Shown: positions 1-8,405 of the stretch, piece after piece
How the letters are laid out: each line of letters opens with the position of its first letter
Numbering within the stretch: the stretch's first letter is position 1
NCBI GenBank assembly: GCA_963783195.1
Contig: CAWAMV010000003.1
Coordinates: 212,036-276,035, forward strand
Reading direction: 5' to 3'
Length of the DNA stretch: 64,000 nucleotides
Origin: Croceibacterium_B sp963783195
Lineage (GTDB): Bacteria; Pseudomonadota; Alphaproteobacteria; Sphingomonadales; Sphingomonadaceae
Notes under the pieces: generated by a model
Told to the model about the DNA's origin: nothing
The model's input: only the letters and a program-made list of their open reading frames with translations
The model's database searches: none
Made by a program: the position numbers and the translations under genes

Positions 1-1354
1 GCGTCTTGTCCCACCTGATCCGGCCGCCGAGTAGCGTGCGCAGGTAAGCGATGAACGCGCGTCGGCCGGCGAGGATCGCTATGACGTTGGCATGCGGCAG
101 GCGAACGAGCGCGCGCAGCCCTTCGCCCACACCGTACTCGCGCGCAGTGAAGGCGAAACGCATGGCGGCGCGCCAGGCGAAACTTGCCAGGTTGGCCCAA
201 AGCAGTGTCTCGAGTAGCGGGTCCGGCCTCCAGGGATTGGCGTAGCCGGCCAGTCCCGCCGCCCACAGGCCCGCCGAAAGCACGAGCACCGCGTAAGCGA
301 CGAACAACACCAGCGCGGTCAGCGGACCCCGTCGGTCGCGCAGCCGCATCCACGTCTCGGCCACGCCTCCGCTCCAGCCGAGGCGGTCCCAGCTTTGCAA
401 GGCAATACCGTGGATCCAGCGCGCTTTTTGCCGCACCGATGCGTGCAGGCTCGCCGGAAAGAATGCCCGCGTCGCGATGAGCTTTCCGTCATCGCCGCGC
501 ACGCGCAGGAACAAGGAGCGGCCACCCGCAGCCTCGATCTTCAGGCCCAGTTCGTAGTCCTCGGTCAGCGACTCGACGGAGAACGGGCCGTCGTGCCCGG
601 CCTCCCGCGGAATCCGCTGCAGTATTGACCGGCCGAAAGCGCAGCCCACTCCGGCCGCGGGCAATCCAGCCCCGAGCGCTGCGCGAACGACCAGCGCCTT
701 GCCGTGCGCTTCGGCGAATTCCTCGCAGTAATGGCTTCCTACGAAGGGGGAATCCGGCTGCGGCTGCGGCAGGACGGGGAGTTGCACGAAGTCGGCATGG
801 TCCATCGCCGCATCGAGCAGGCCGAGCGCGGCCGGATCGACCACGTCTTCCGCATCGTGCAGCAGCACCATGCGGAATGTCACCCCGGCCCGGCCTTCGT
901 CCGTTTCCACCGCGGCGTAGAGGCGATTGAGGCAGTCGGCCTTGGTGGTCGGACCATCGCGGTCGTGAACCACCAGCCGGACGCGGGGGTCGGTGCCGGC
1001 GCCCTGCATGATCGCCTGCGCGGTGAGCGGATCGTTGCGGTAGCATCCGGCGTAGATCCGCAGTTCGCGCTGAGGCCAGGCGGCAAGGGCATGGGCAATG
1101 GTCGTGGCGATCACCCACTCTTCGCGCCAGGCAGGGATCAGGACTGCGACCGGGCCTTCGAGCGGCCGGCCTTCGTGGAATGACCGCTCGATCGACGGTG
1201 CGCGCGTCCGCCCCGTGAGCCGCAGCCAGAACCAGACGAAGTCCATCGCCAGCTCGTCGAGCGCGCCGACGAGAAAGAAGCAGGCTGCAAACAGCAAAAA
1301 TTCCCGCTCGGCCGCGACCAGCCATTCGAGCGGGGTCCACGCCCCGATCAGCAT
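1..1354 (-). CDS. Glycosyltransferase family 2 membrane protein, NfrB-like (3' end cut by window edge)
   Basis: The reading frame is open from an ATG at 1354 to the left edge (451 codons) with no stop, so the C-terminus is missing. The N-terminus has a hydrophobic segment (FLLFAACFFLVGALDEL region, about residues 19-32). It is followed by a processive GT2 catalytic domain: HDAEDVVDP (acidic substrate/metal site), TEDYELGLK, and QKARW as the (Q/R)xxRW motif, followed by further membrane segments. This matches the glycosyltransferase half of phage N4 adsorption protein B / NfrB-type proteins, which act at the inner membrane in exopolysaccharide synthesis or export. A GAGGGG lies about 10 bases upstream of the ATG and supports this start. 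The gene is divergent from nhaA across about 120 bp. The family call is good; the sugar and product are unknown. Confidence 0.75.
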   Translation of the reverse strand, partial: MLIGAWTPLEWLVAAEREFLLFAACFFLVGALDELAMDFVWFWLRLTGRTRAPSIERSFHEGRPLEGPVAVLIPAWREEWVIATTIAHALAAWPQRELRIYAGCYRNDPLTAQAIMQGAGTDPRVRLVVHDRDGPTTKADCLNRLYAAVETDEGRAGVTFRMVLLHDAEDVVDPAALGLLDAAMDHADFVQLPVLPQPQPDSPFVGSHYCEEFAEAHGKALVVRAALGAGLPAAGVGCAFGRSILQRIPREAGHDGPFSVESLTEDYELGLKIEAAGGRSLFLRVRGDDGKLIATRAFFPASLHASVRQKARWIHGIALQSWDRLGWSGGVAETWMRLRDRRGPLTALVLFVAYAVLVLSAGLWAAGLAGYANPWRPDPLLETLLWANLASFAWRAAMRFAFTAREYGVGEGLRALVRLPHANVIAILAGRRAFIAYLRTLLGGRIRWDKT

Positions 1355-1475
1355 CCCCTGATTGCGCCCCTCGTTATCTTCTAACCCTTTGATAGGTATT
1401 GCTACCCAGTTTTCCGCGAAACGCAACGGCCCGGTTTTGCTTGGAACCCGCGCGGCCCTTGGGCAAAGTCGGCTC

Positions 1476-2666
1476 ATGCCCGTCAAGATGCTCGCACAAG
1501 TCGCCGCTCGCCCCTTTCGCACGCTGTTCGGCAGCGACGCCTTCGAGGGCGTGCTGCTGCTGGCCGTCGCCGGGGCCGCGATGCTGGCGGCGAACTCGCC
1601 GTGGTCGGGGGGCTACCACGACCTCTTCCATGGCGAACTGCCGTGGAGCCCCATCCCCAAGCTGTCGACGGCGCACCTGTGGATCAACGATGCGCTGATG
1701 GCAGTGTTCTTCTTCGTCGTCGGCCTGGAGGTGAAGCGAGAGATCATGGAGGGGAACCTGTCCGATCCAAGCTCGCTGCGACTGCCGGTCCTGGCGGCGA
1801 TCCTCGGCATGGCGCTGCCGGCGGCAATCTTTCTCGCTTCGGTCGGCGATGATCCGGTGCTGGATCGCGGCTGGGCCATTCCCGCGGCAACCGACATCGC
1901 CTTCGCGATGGGCGTGATCGGCCTGCTCGGCAAACGGGTTCCGATGGAACTGCGCCTGTTCCTGCTGACCGTCGCCATCGTTGACGACATCGGCGCGGTG
2001 CTCATCATCGCCTTCGCCTATACCGCCAAGATCAAACTCGCCTGGCTCTTTGCCTCGATCGCTGCGGCAGGCGTGTTGCTGGTTATCAACTGGCGCGGCG
2101 TGGACCGCCTGGCCTGGTATGTAGCGGGTGCCCTCGTCCTGTGGTTCTGCGTCCTCAATTCCGGCGTTCACGCGACCATCGCCGGGGTCGTCGCTGCCTT
2201 TGCGGTGCCGATGCGGCGGGCCGACGGAACGCCGCTGCTCGAAACGCTGGAACACGCACTGGTCGGGTGGAACGCCTATCTGGTCGTGCCCCTGTTCGGC
2301 TTTGCCAACGCGGGGGTGGACTTGCGGGGACTGGGGCTCGAGACATTGCTCGCGCCCCTGCCAATGGCGATCGCCGCAGGGCTGGTGATCGGCAAGCAGG
2401 TGGGCGTCTTCGGCGCGGTCTTGCTATCGGAAAAGCTCGGTCTCGCGCCGCGGCCCGCCGGGGCGAGCTGGCTGCAGATATGGGGCCTCTCCGCGATGTG
2501 CGGCATCGGCTTCACCATGAGCCTGTTCATCGGAACGATGGCGTTCGGTGCGAATGAAGCGCTTTACGAACAGGCAAAGCTGGGTGTTCTGACCGGAACG
2601 CTCGTTTCGCTGGTTCTCGGCTACTTGCTGCTGCGAATCGCCCGGCCCGCCACCGTCCCGGCCTGA
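1476..2666 (+). CDS. nhaA: Na+/H+ antiporter NhaA
   Basis: Inner-membrane electrogenic Na+/H+ exchanger for sodium and pH homeostasis. As started here it has 396 residues (E. coli NhaA is 388). Characteristic stretches are GLEVKREI, PAATDIAFAMGV and the paired aspartates VDDIGAV at residues 170-171, equivalent to the ion-binding Asp163/Asp164 of E. coli. About eleven to twelve hydrophobic segments run through the protein. The frame is open back to 1362, but the ATG at 1476 (MPVKMLAQ) gives the family's normal N-terminus; the upstream 38 residues have no family character. It converges on nhaD, with the two stop codons 6 bases apart. Confidence 0.95.
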   Translation: MPVKMLAQVAARPFRTLFGSDAFEGVLLLAVAGAAMLAANSPWSGGYHDLFHGELPWSPIPKLSTAHLWINDALMAVFFFVVGLEVKREIMEGNLSDPSSLRLPVLAAILGMALPAAIFLASVGDDPVLDRGWAIPAATDIAFAMGVIGLLGKRVPMELRLFLLTVAIVDDIGAVLIIAFAYTAKIKLAWLFASIAAAGVLLVINWRGVDRLAWYVAGALVLWFCVLNSGVHATIAGVVAAFAVPMRRADGTPLLETLEHALVGWNAYLVVPLFGFANAGVDLRGLGLETLLAPLPMAIAAGLVIGKQVGVFGAVLLSEKLGLAPRPAGASWLQIWGLSAMCGIGFTMSLFIGTMAFGANEALYEQAKLGVLTGTLVSLVLGYLLLRIARPATVPA

Positions 2667-2672
2667 TGGCGG

Positions 2673-3974
2673 TCAGGCGAGCGGGACGTGGCCAATCACT
2701 TCCTGCTGCAGCACATAGACCAGCGCGCCCGCCAGGTAGCCGACCAGCGCAAGCAGGCTGAAGCGCTTGAGGTACCAGATGAAGTCGATCTTCTCGATAC
2801 CCATGGCCGCGACACCCGCCGCCGATCCGATGATCAGGATCGAACCGCCCGTGCCCGCGCAGTAGGCGAGGAATTCCCACAGGAAGCTGTCGGTCGGGTG
2901 TGCGCTCATCGGGTACATGCCCATTGCGCCGGCCACCATCGGAACGTTGTCGACGATCGCGCTGACGAGGCCGATGGCGACCACGATCAGGTCGAGCCGG
3001 CCGATCGAACGGTCGAGGAAATCGGCCAGTCCGGCAAGGACGCCGGCGTGCTGCAGGGTCGCCACTGCCAGCAGGATGCCGATGAAGAAGGTGATCGCGC
3101 TCATGTCGATGCGCGCCAGGGCGTGAGCGATGGTGACGCGCTTGCGCTCCTCGTAGGGCTTTTCGCGGTGCACCCGATCGCCGATCGCCCACAGCAGGCC
3201 GAGGCCAAGCAGCACTCCGAGGAACGGCGGCAAATGGGTGATCGTCTTGAACACCGGCACCGATACCAGTGCGACGAGGCCGGCGGTAAACATCAGGTTG
3301 CGTTCGAACGGCGTCGTCTGGCGCCAGTCCTCATGCGGAGAGACCGCCTCGGGCGCCACGATCGGCTTGCCCCGCAACCCCCAGGCAACGATCGCCAGCG
3401 GGACCACCATGTTGACCAGCGATGGCGCGATCAGCTTGGTGACGATGGCGAGCGCGGTCACCTGCCCGCCGATCCACAGCATCGTCGTCGTCACGTCGCC
3501 CATGGGGGACCAGGCGCCGCCGGCGTTGGCCGAGATAACGATCATGCCGGCAAACAGCAGCCTGTCGGCCTTCTCCGCCAGCAGCCGCTTGCACAGGCTG
3601 ATCATGACGATGGTCGTGGTCAGGTTGTCGAGGATCGCGCTGAGAAAGAAGGTCACCACGCAGATGAAGATCATCAGCGTGGCGAGGGTTTTCGCCTGCA
3701 TCCGGCCGGTTATGACGTCGAACCCGTCGTGAGCGTCGATCACCTCGACGATGGTCATCGCCCCGAGGAGGAAAAACGCGATCTGCGCCGTCTCGACGAG
3801 CGATTCGTTGAGCTCCTCGTCGACCACTTCCGGCAGCCCCGTGGCGAGGGCGTAGATCGACCACAGCAGACCTGCGCCGATGAGCGCGGCGGCCGACTTG
3901 TTGACCTTGAGCGGTTCCTCCAGCGCGATGGCGGCGTAGGCGAGGACGAAGACGACGATCAGGATGGCTGTCAT
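2673..3974 (-). CDS. nhaD: Na+/H+ antiporter NhaD
   Basis: A 433-residue polytopic protein of the NhaD/ArsB ion-transporter superfamily, expected to exchange Na+ (or Li+) for protons at the inner membrane. The N-terminus has a hydrophobic first helix followed by the ALEEPLKVNKSAAAL stretch typical of NhaD. Central segments such as AILDNLTTTIVM and ANAGGAWSPMGDVTTTMLW are also characteristic (the discontinuous-helix Asn/Thr-rich regions). It lies 53 bases downstream of gloA on the same strand and may be co-transcribed with it, and it faces nhaA tail to tail. NhaD is usually found in marine or halotolerant bacteria, which agrees with a sodium-exposed habitat. Confidence 0.92.
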   Translation of the reverse strand: MTAILIVVFVLAYAAIALEEPLKVNKSAAALIGAGLLWSIYALATGLPEVVDEELNESLVETAQIAFFLLGAMTIVEVIDAHDGFDVITGRMQAKTLATLMIFICVVTFFLSAILDNLTTTIVMISLCKRLLAEKADRLLFAGMIVISANAGGAWSPMGDVTTTMLWIGGQVTALAIVTKLIAPSLVNMVVPLAIVAWGLRGKPIVAPEAVSPHEDWRQTTPFERNLMFTAGLVALVSVPVFKTITHLPPFLGVLLGLGLLWAIGDRVHREKPYEERKRVTIAHALARIDMSAITFFIGILLAVATLQHAGVLAGLADFLDRSIGRLDLIVVAIGLVSAIVDNVPMVAGAMGMYPMSAHPTDSFLWEFLAYCAGTGGSILIIGSAAGVAAMGIEKIDFIWYLKRFSLLALVGYLAGALVYVLQQEVIGHVPLA

Positions 3975-4027
3975 GCCCGGCGCTTAAGCAAGCCCGGAGC
4001 AAAAATGCCACCCAAACCCGGCGTGGC

Positions 4028-4462
4028 TCACCAGCTTCCGGTGTTCTCCATGCTGGCCCACGGCTCCTGCGGGGGCAGGTTGCCGTCCTGCAGCAGTTCT
4101 ATGGAAATGCCGTCGGGCGTGCGGACGAAGGCCATGTGCCCGTCGCGCGGCGGGCGATTGATCGTCACCCCGGCATCCATCAGGCGCTGGCACGTCGCGT
4201 AGATGTCGTCGACGCGATAGGCGAGATGGCCGAAGTTCCTCCCGCCCGCATACACTTCAGGCGCGCTGCCGTCCTCGGGCGGCCAGTTGTAGGTCAGTTC
4301 GACCTCGGCGACGCCTTCCTGGCCCGGCGCGGCCATGAAGATCAGCGTGAAACGGCCCTTCTCGCTCTCCATCCGGCGCACCTCCTCGAGCCCGAGGAGC
4401 TTGAGGAAATCGGCCGTGGCATCGGGATCGGCCACGCGGATCATCGAGTGGAGGTACTTCAT
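4028..4462 (-). CDS. gloA: Lactoylglutathione lyase (glyoxalase I)
   Basis: Cytosolic VOC-fold metalloenzyme of 144 residues that converts the methylglyoxal-glutathione hemithioacetal to S-lactoylglutathione. The N-terminus HSMIRV carries the first metal-ligand His, ELTYNW and GHLAYRVDD the middle glutamate and second histidine, and PDGISIELLQ the last glutamate. All the usual Ni/Zn ligand positions are therefore present. The start was set at the ATG at 4462: MKYLHSMIRV is the standard N-terminus, whereas the 52 residues before it in the open frame have no similarity and run into the SIMPL gene. It is divergent from the SIMPL gene and upstream of nhaD. Confidence 0.9.
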   Translation of the reverse strand: MKYLHSMIRVADPDATADFLKLLGLEEVRRMESEKGRFTLIFMAAPGQEGVAEVELTYNWPPEDGSAPEVYAGGRNFGHLAYRVDDIYATCQRLMDAGVTINRPPRDGHMAFVRTPDGISIELLQDGNLPPQEPWASMENTGSW

Positions 4463-4551
4463 CGCGCAGGGACTCCCATTCAAACTCGGTTCATCGACAG
4501 AAATGCACAACTCATCGTAACGGGTCGCCCCGTTCCAAGAGGAGTCTAGCG

Positions 4552-5310
4552 ATGACCGTCCCCCCCGATCAAGCACGCGATGCGTCTGCCGGCACCATGT
4601 GGCGCGACATCGTCTCACAGCGCTGGATCGCCACTGCGGCCGTCCTCTCGATCGGCCTTGCGGTCGGTGGTTACCTGCTGGGCAACGGCCTCCTGCGCGC
4701 CAAGGAAGCGGAACGTTCCGTGACCGTGCGCGGCCTGGCCGAGCGCGACGTTACCGCCGACCTGGCCACCTGGACCATCGCCTATACCTCCACCAACACT
4801 GATCTCGCCGCGGCCCAGGCAAAGACCGAAGCCGACACGCGCGCCATCGAACGCTTCTTCGCCGGGCTCGGTTTTCCCGCGTCGGCACTGCAGCCGACCG
4901 GCGCCAACGTCTCCAGCTACACCGACGACAAGGGCGTAACCCGCTTTACCGTTCGCCAGCGCATGGCCTTGCGGACGAACGACATTGCCCGGGCCCAGCG
5001 GGCGGTCGCGCGGCAGTTCGACCTGGTGCGCGGGGGAGTGATGGTCGAGGAAGGTTCGGGCATGGCCTACGCCTTCACCCGTCTGAACGAGATAAAGCCG
5101 GACATGGTGGCCGAGGCGACCAAGGACGCGCGAGCGTCGGCCGAGCAGTTCGCCAAGGACAGCGGCGCGGCGGTGGGCGGTATCCGCGACGCCACGCAGG
5201 GCTATTTCACGATCGAGGCGCGCGATGGCGAAGCCAACGGCTGGGGCGCTTCGGACACGCCGTACAAGAAGGTCCGCGTGGTTACGACCGTCGATTTCGC
5301 CCTCGGCTGA
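4552..5310 (+). CDS. SIMPL domain-containing protein (DUF541)
   Basis: A 252-residue envelope protein. One N-terminal membrane segment (about residues 27-50, WIATAAVLSIGLAVGGYLLG) acts as an uncleaved anchor or signal. It is followed by a DUF541/SIMPL domain beginning SVTVRGLAERDVTADLATW and containing the KPDMVAEATKDARASAEQFAKDSG helix, which is typical of the family. SIMPL proteins are periplasmic or membrane-anchored and have been linked to oxidative-stress tolerance in a few species; the biochemical role is not established. AAGAGGAG lies 8 bases before the ATG. The gene is divergent from gloA and followed by a strong hairpin shared with the porin gene. Confidence 0.85.
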   Translation: MTVPPDQARDASAGTMWRDIVSQRWIATAAVLSIGLAVGGYLLGNGLLRAKEAERSVTVRGLAERDVTADLATWTIAYTSTNTDLAAAQAKTEADTRAIERFFAGLGFPASALQPTGANVSSYTDDKGVTRFTVRQRMALRTNDIARAQRAVARQFDLVRGGVMVEEGSGMAYAFTRLNEIKPDMVAEATKDARASAEQFAKDSGAAVGGIRDATQGYFTIEARDGEANGWGASDTPYKKVRVVTTVDFALG

Positions 5311-5319
5311 GCCGAAAAG

Positions 5320-5349
5320 GGGCCCGCGCCACCGGAGCGGTGCGGGCCC
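5320..5349 (-). terminator. Rho-independent-type terminator between SIMPL and porin genes
   Basis: An 11-bp stem (5320-5330 with 5339-5349, one G-U pair) with an 8-base loop. On the minus strand the hairpin is followed by TTTT, so it best fits termination of the porin gene transcript; it may also stop plus-strand transcription from the SIMPL gene. Confidence 0.75.
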
Positions 5350-5375
5350 GATTCGTCATTCGCCGATGACGGTGT

Positions 5376-6128
5376 TCAGAACTCGGCGGAAAGCGTCGCC
5401 ACGATCGTGTCATCGGTCAGGCCGTCGACCGAAGGACCGTCGACGCCGATGTAGGACACACCGAGCGAGAGTGAGCCCAGCACCGTTGCGCTGGCGCCGA
5501 TCGAATAGTCGAAGCCGTTGCGGTCGGCCGAAAGGCCGCTGAGTATCTTCGGCGAGAGCGCGCCGTCGGTGTAGCCGAGGTGAGCGCTCAGCGTCAGCGG
5601 CGTCGTCGGCAGACCCGCCTCGAGGTCGGTGTAGATGTACAGGTTGTCATCGTTGCCGAGCGAATCCTGCTTCCAGGCATAGGCCGCACCCACGGTTACC
5701 GAGGCGGGGCCCGCGCTGAAGGCGAGCGAGGTGTAGGGCTCCCAGTAGTCGAGATCCACGCCGCTGGCGCCGTTGGGGTAGATGTACTTGAGCAGGCCGA
5801 TGTCGAAGGTCAGGCCCGACGCGACATCGCCGCTCCAGCCGCCGTAGAGATCGAGTTCCTGCGAGCCGTAGGCGCCGCCGTCGATCGATGAAGCCCAGGT
5901 GCCGACGTAAAAGCCGGAAGGAAGGCCGAGGTCGATACCGCCCTGGATCGCCGGATCGCCGCCGGACAGCGACACGCCGCGGAAGCGGTAGTCGGTCACC
6001 AGCGCGACGTTGGCCGAAACCGAAACCGGCGAATCGGACTCGGCATCCTGCGCGAACGCGGGGGCGGAAACTACGACCGCGCCGGCGAGCGCGGTTGCGG
6101 CCAGAAGGCCGCGGATGGACGTAAGCAT
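5376..6128 (-). CDS. TorF-family putative outer-membrane porin
   Basis: A 250-residue protein with a cleavable signal peptide ending ...SAPAFA-QDAES. The mature part is a small beta-barrel of the TorF / Gcw_chp type: NVALVTDYRFRGVSLSGGDPAIQGG near the N-terminus is the family signature, alternating aromatic strands follow, and the chain ends in Phe as expected for BAM-dependent insertion. The start is the ATG at 6128: TGAGGAAA sits 6-13 bases upstream of it, while the longer frame would need a TTG at 6143 that lies inside this ribosome binding site. The substrate is unknown. It is followed by the terminator at 5320-5349. Confidence 0.88.
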   Translation of the reverse strand: MLTSIRGLLAATALAGAVVVSAPAFAQDAESDSPVSVSANVALVTDYRFRGVSLSGGDPAIQGGIDLGLPSGFYVGTWASSIDGGAYGSQELDLYGGWSGDVASGLTFDIGLLKYIYPNGASGVDLDYWEPYTSLAFSAGPASVTVGAAYAWKQDSLGNDDNLYIYTDLEAGLPTTPLTLSAHLGYTDGALSPKILSGLSADRNGFDYSIGASATVLGSLSLGVSYIGVDGPSVDGLTDDTIVATLSAEF

Positions 6129-6300
6129 GGGCAATTTCCTCAATTGCTGAAGTGAAACTGTGCTTCGTCCCTACCTGCGATCCCGCATGGCCGTCCTCGT
6201 TTTGCGGGATCGGTCTTCATGCGAGTTCGGCAACAAATTGAACCCGTTTGCTGCATTGCACAAGAGGTAGTTGCGCGGATTGATATAGGAAATAGCGATG

Positions 6301-6320
6301 TGTGGTGTTTGCGCACCACA
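6301..6320. other. Inverted repeat in porin/phosphatase intergenic region
   Basis: TGTGGTG (6301-6307) and CACCACA (6314-6320) form a 7-bp perfect inverted repeat with a 6-base spacer, in the 284-bp gap between the divergent porin and phosphatase genes. No T-tract follows, so it is not a normal terminator. It could be an operator or a leader hairpin; otherwise I see nothing definite in this gap. Confidence 0.3.
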
Positions 6321-6412
6321 TTCACGGTGCCGAAAGGGCCGCGGCCGCAGAGGCCTTGCTGCAGTGCCGCATAATCACCAGTTTCAGCCAAACCTCTCGA
6401 ACGGTCTCTTCC

Positions 6413-7216
6413 ATGTTCAATGCCATTCGCCGCCTCTTCGTCCGCGAAACCGAACACCCCCGCGCTGCCGTGCCGGCCGGAGAGCGCGTCTATGCGGTTG
6501 GCGACATCCACGGCCGGCTCGACCTGTTCGAGGCCATGATCGCACTGATCGAGGCCGACGATGCCGCCTGCGAACCGGCGCGGACCACGGTGATCCTGCT
6601 GGGCGACCTGGTGGATCGCGGACCCGACAGTGCCGGAGTCGTCGCTCGCGCGCGGGCATGGCAGCGGGCCCGCCGGGTGCGCATCCTCGCCGGCAACCAC
6701 GAGGAGATGTTCCTCAGCAGCTTCGAGGACACCGAAGTGCTGCGGCACTTCCTCCGCTTCGGAGGCAAGGAAACCGTGCTGAGCTATGGCATCGACCCCG
6801 AAGCCTATCGGCGGGCCGAGATCGAGCAGGTGCAGGCGATGATGCATACAGCCGTTTCCGAAGAAGAGCGGGCCTACATCGCCGGTTTCGAGGACATGAT
6901 CGCGATCGGCGATTACCTCTTCGTGCACGCCGGGATCCATCCCGCAACGCCGCTCGACCAGCAGATGACAAAGGATCTGCGCTGGATTCGCGAACCGTTT
7001 CTCTCGCACTCGCAGCCCCATGGCGCAGTGGTGGTGCACGGCCACACCATCTCCGATGCGCCGGTCGAAAGGGACAACCGCATCGGCCTCGACACGGGCG
7101 CCTATGTCAGCGGGCGTCTCACCGCGCTGGTGCTGGAGGGTGAAACCCGCCGATTTCTCGAGGCGAGCGACGCCCGGGGGGCGGAAGCCGACGCGGCGCG
7201 CGAACTCGCCGCCTGA
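6413..7216 (+). CDS. Metallophosphoesterase, PPP-type serine/threonine protein phosphatase
   Basis: A 267-residue calcineurin-like phosphoesterase with the complete PPP signature: GDIHGR (about residue 29), GDLVDRG, GNHEE, then HAGIHP and HGHT for the remaining metal-ligand histidines. Such enzymes use two metal ions to hydrolyse phosphoserine/threonine, or Ap4A in the related ApaH group. The short C-terminus and NHEE motif resemble bacterial PrpA/PrpE-like phosphatases. The start at the ATG at 6413 (MFNAIRRLF) was preferred over upstream GTG codons that give 37 residues without similarity. The true substrate cannot be read from sequence. It converges on rnpB. Confidence 0.85.
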   Translation: MFNAIRRLFVRETEHPRAAVPAGERVYAVGDIHGRLDLFEAMIALIEADDAACEPARTTVILLGDLVDRGPDSAGVVARARAWQRARRVRILAGNHEEMFLSSFEDTEVLRHFLRFGGKETVLSYGIDPEAYRRAEIEQVQAMMHTAVSEEERAYIAGFEDMIAIGDYLFVHAGIHPATPLDQQMTKDLRWIREPFLSHSQPHGAVVVHGHTISDAPVERDNRIGLDTGAYVSGRLTALVLEGETRRFLEASDARGAEADAARELAA

Positions 7217-7227
7217 GGAAAATCGAA

Positions 7228-7678
7228 GCGCCAGGGGGCCTGTAAGCCGGGTTCTGTCCCGCAGGCGGTATCCGGTGAAGGACCCACGCCGCGGGGGCAG
7301 CCATTCATCTCGGCGACGGATTACTCCGCCGCTCAAGCAACCAACCCGGGCCTCTCGGGGCGAAACTCCCCTGCCCTTGCCCCTGAGAGCGCAGGCGCGA
7401 GACCCCTATTCGGTCTTGCTCCGGGTGGGGTTTGCCATGCGGCGACCGTTGCCGGCCGCCCGGTGCGCCCTTACCGCACCCTTTCACCCTTGCCTGTGCC
7501 CCCATTCCCCGAAAGGACCGCGGGCCATCGGCGGTATTCTCTCTGTGGCACTTTCCCTGTGGCAGGGACGCAAATCCCTGCCACGGCGGGCGTTACCCGC
7601 CACCCTTGCTTCGTGGAGCCCGGACTTTCCTCGGCGCACCTTGCGATGCGGCGCGGCTGCCCGGCCCCCTGGCGGGCC
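7228..7678 (-). ncRNA. rnpB: RNase P RNA (M1 RNA)
   Basis: Catalytic RNA of RNase P, which trims the 5' ends of pre-tRNAs. The minus strand carries the universal elements in order: GAGGAAAGTCCGGGCTCC near the 5' end, ACAGAGAGAATACCGCC, GGGTGAAAGGGTGCGGTAAG, AGATGAATGGCTGCC and ACAGAACCCGGCTTACAGGCC near the 3' end. Helix P1 is a perfect 11-bp pairing of 7663-7673 with 7230-7240, which fixes the ends to within a few bases. The 5' end lies within about 10 bases of the stop codon of the upstream amidase gene, so its promoter must lie inside that gene or the RNA must be processed from its transcript. All open frames crossing this stretch are spurious. Confidence 0.97.
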
Positions 7679-8386
7679 CTATCTAGTCCGTCCGCGGTCG
7701 CGATCCAAGAGCAACTGGAACAGGATTGCACGGACCTGTCCGTCGATCTCTCCGTCAATCCTCTCCGGCCGCCAGCGGCGCTGGAAGGCGCTGACTGCGG
7801 CGTGGCCATCGGAGATGTCGTAGCCGAACCGCTCGAGCGCGAGGTAGAACGCTCCGTCGTTGTCGAACGGGTCGCCCAGTTCGAGCTTGTCGGGGCGCGG
7901 CAGGCACAGGCGATATTCCGCCAGCCGGTCCCACGGGAAAAGCTCGCCCGGGTCGGCCTTGCGCGCCGGGGCGATGTCCGAATGGCCGACGACGTTGGCG
8001 CGGGGAATGTCGTAATCCTTCACGATCCGCGCCAGCAAGGGGATCAGCGCATCGATCTGCGCGTCGGGAAACGGTTCGTAGCCGTTGGTGTGGCCGGGAT
8101 TGTCGAGCTCGATGCCGATCGACATGCCGTTCACGTGGGCATGGCCGCGCCAGAAGCTGACGCCGGCATGCCAGGCGCGCTTGTCTTCCGGCACCAGCCG
8201 CACGACTTCCCCTTCGCGCGTGATCAGATAGTGCGCGCTGACCTCGGCCGCGGGATCGCACATGCGACCGATCGCATCTTCGACGTCGGGCATGTCGGTA
8301 TAGTGCAGGACGACCATCGAGACGGTTTCGCCGCGCTCGTTCCAGTTGGGCGAAGCGACTTCGCGGTGGACCAGTTCTTCGCTCAT
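7679..8386 (-). CDS. N-acetylmuramoyl-L-alanine amidase (Amidase_2 family)
   Basis: A 235-residue zinc amidase that cleaves the bond between MurNAc and L-Ala of the peptidoglycan stem. VVLHYTDM gives the first zinc His, SAHYLITREGEV and RAWHAG the conserved core, and VVGHSDIAPARKADPG the second His and the Lys/Asp region seen in AmiD/AmpD-type enzymes. A short C-terminal peptidoglycan-binding-like helical part follows (FGYDISDGHAAVSAFQRRW). No clear signal peptide, so a cytosolic AmpD-like recycling role is possible. The ATG at 8386 has AGGTGG just upstream; the longer frame runs back into chpT. It ends at the 5' end of rnpB. Confidence 0.9.
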   Translation of the reverse strand: MSEELVHREVASPNWNERGETVSMVVLHYTDMPDVEDAIGRMCDPAAEVSAHYLITREGEVVRLVPEDKRAWHAGVSFWRGHAHVNGMSIGIELDNPGHTNGYEPFPDAQIDALIPLLARIVKDYDIPRANVVGHSDIAPARKADPGELFPWDRLAEYRLCLPRPDKLELGDPFDNDGAFYLALERFGYDISDGHAAVSAFQRRWRPERIDGEIDGQVRAILFQLLLDRDRGRTR

Positions 8387-8405
8387 CCCACCTCCGGCAG
8401 CCGCG

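Noticed and set aside
489..1340. A 283-codon Arg-rich frame at the left end
   Set aside because: Same strand as the NfrB-like glycosyltransferase but in another frame; the frame from 1354 has the GT2 motifs.
7305..7690. Several short frames within 7.3-7.7 kb
   Set aside because: They lie in rnpB, which is supported by all conserved RNase P RNA elements.
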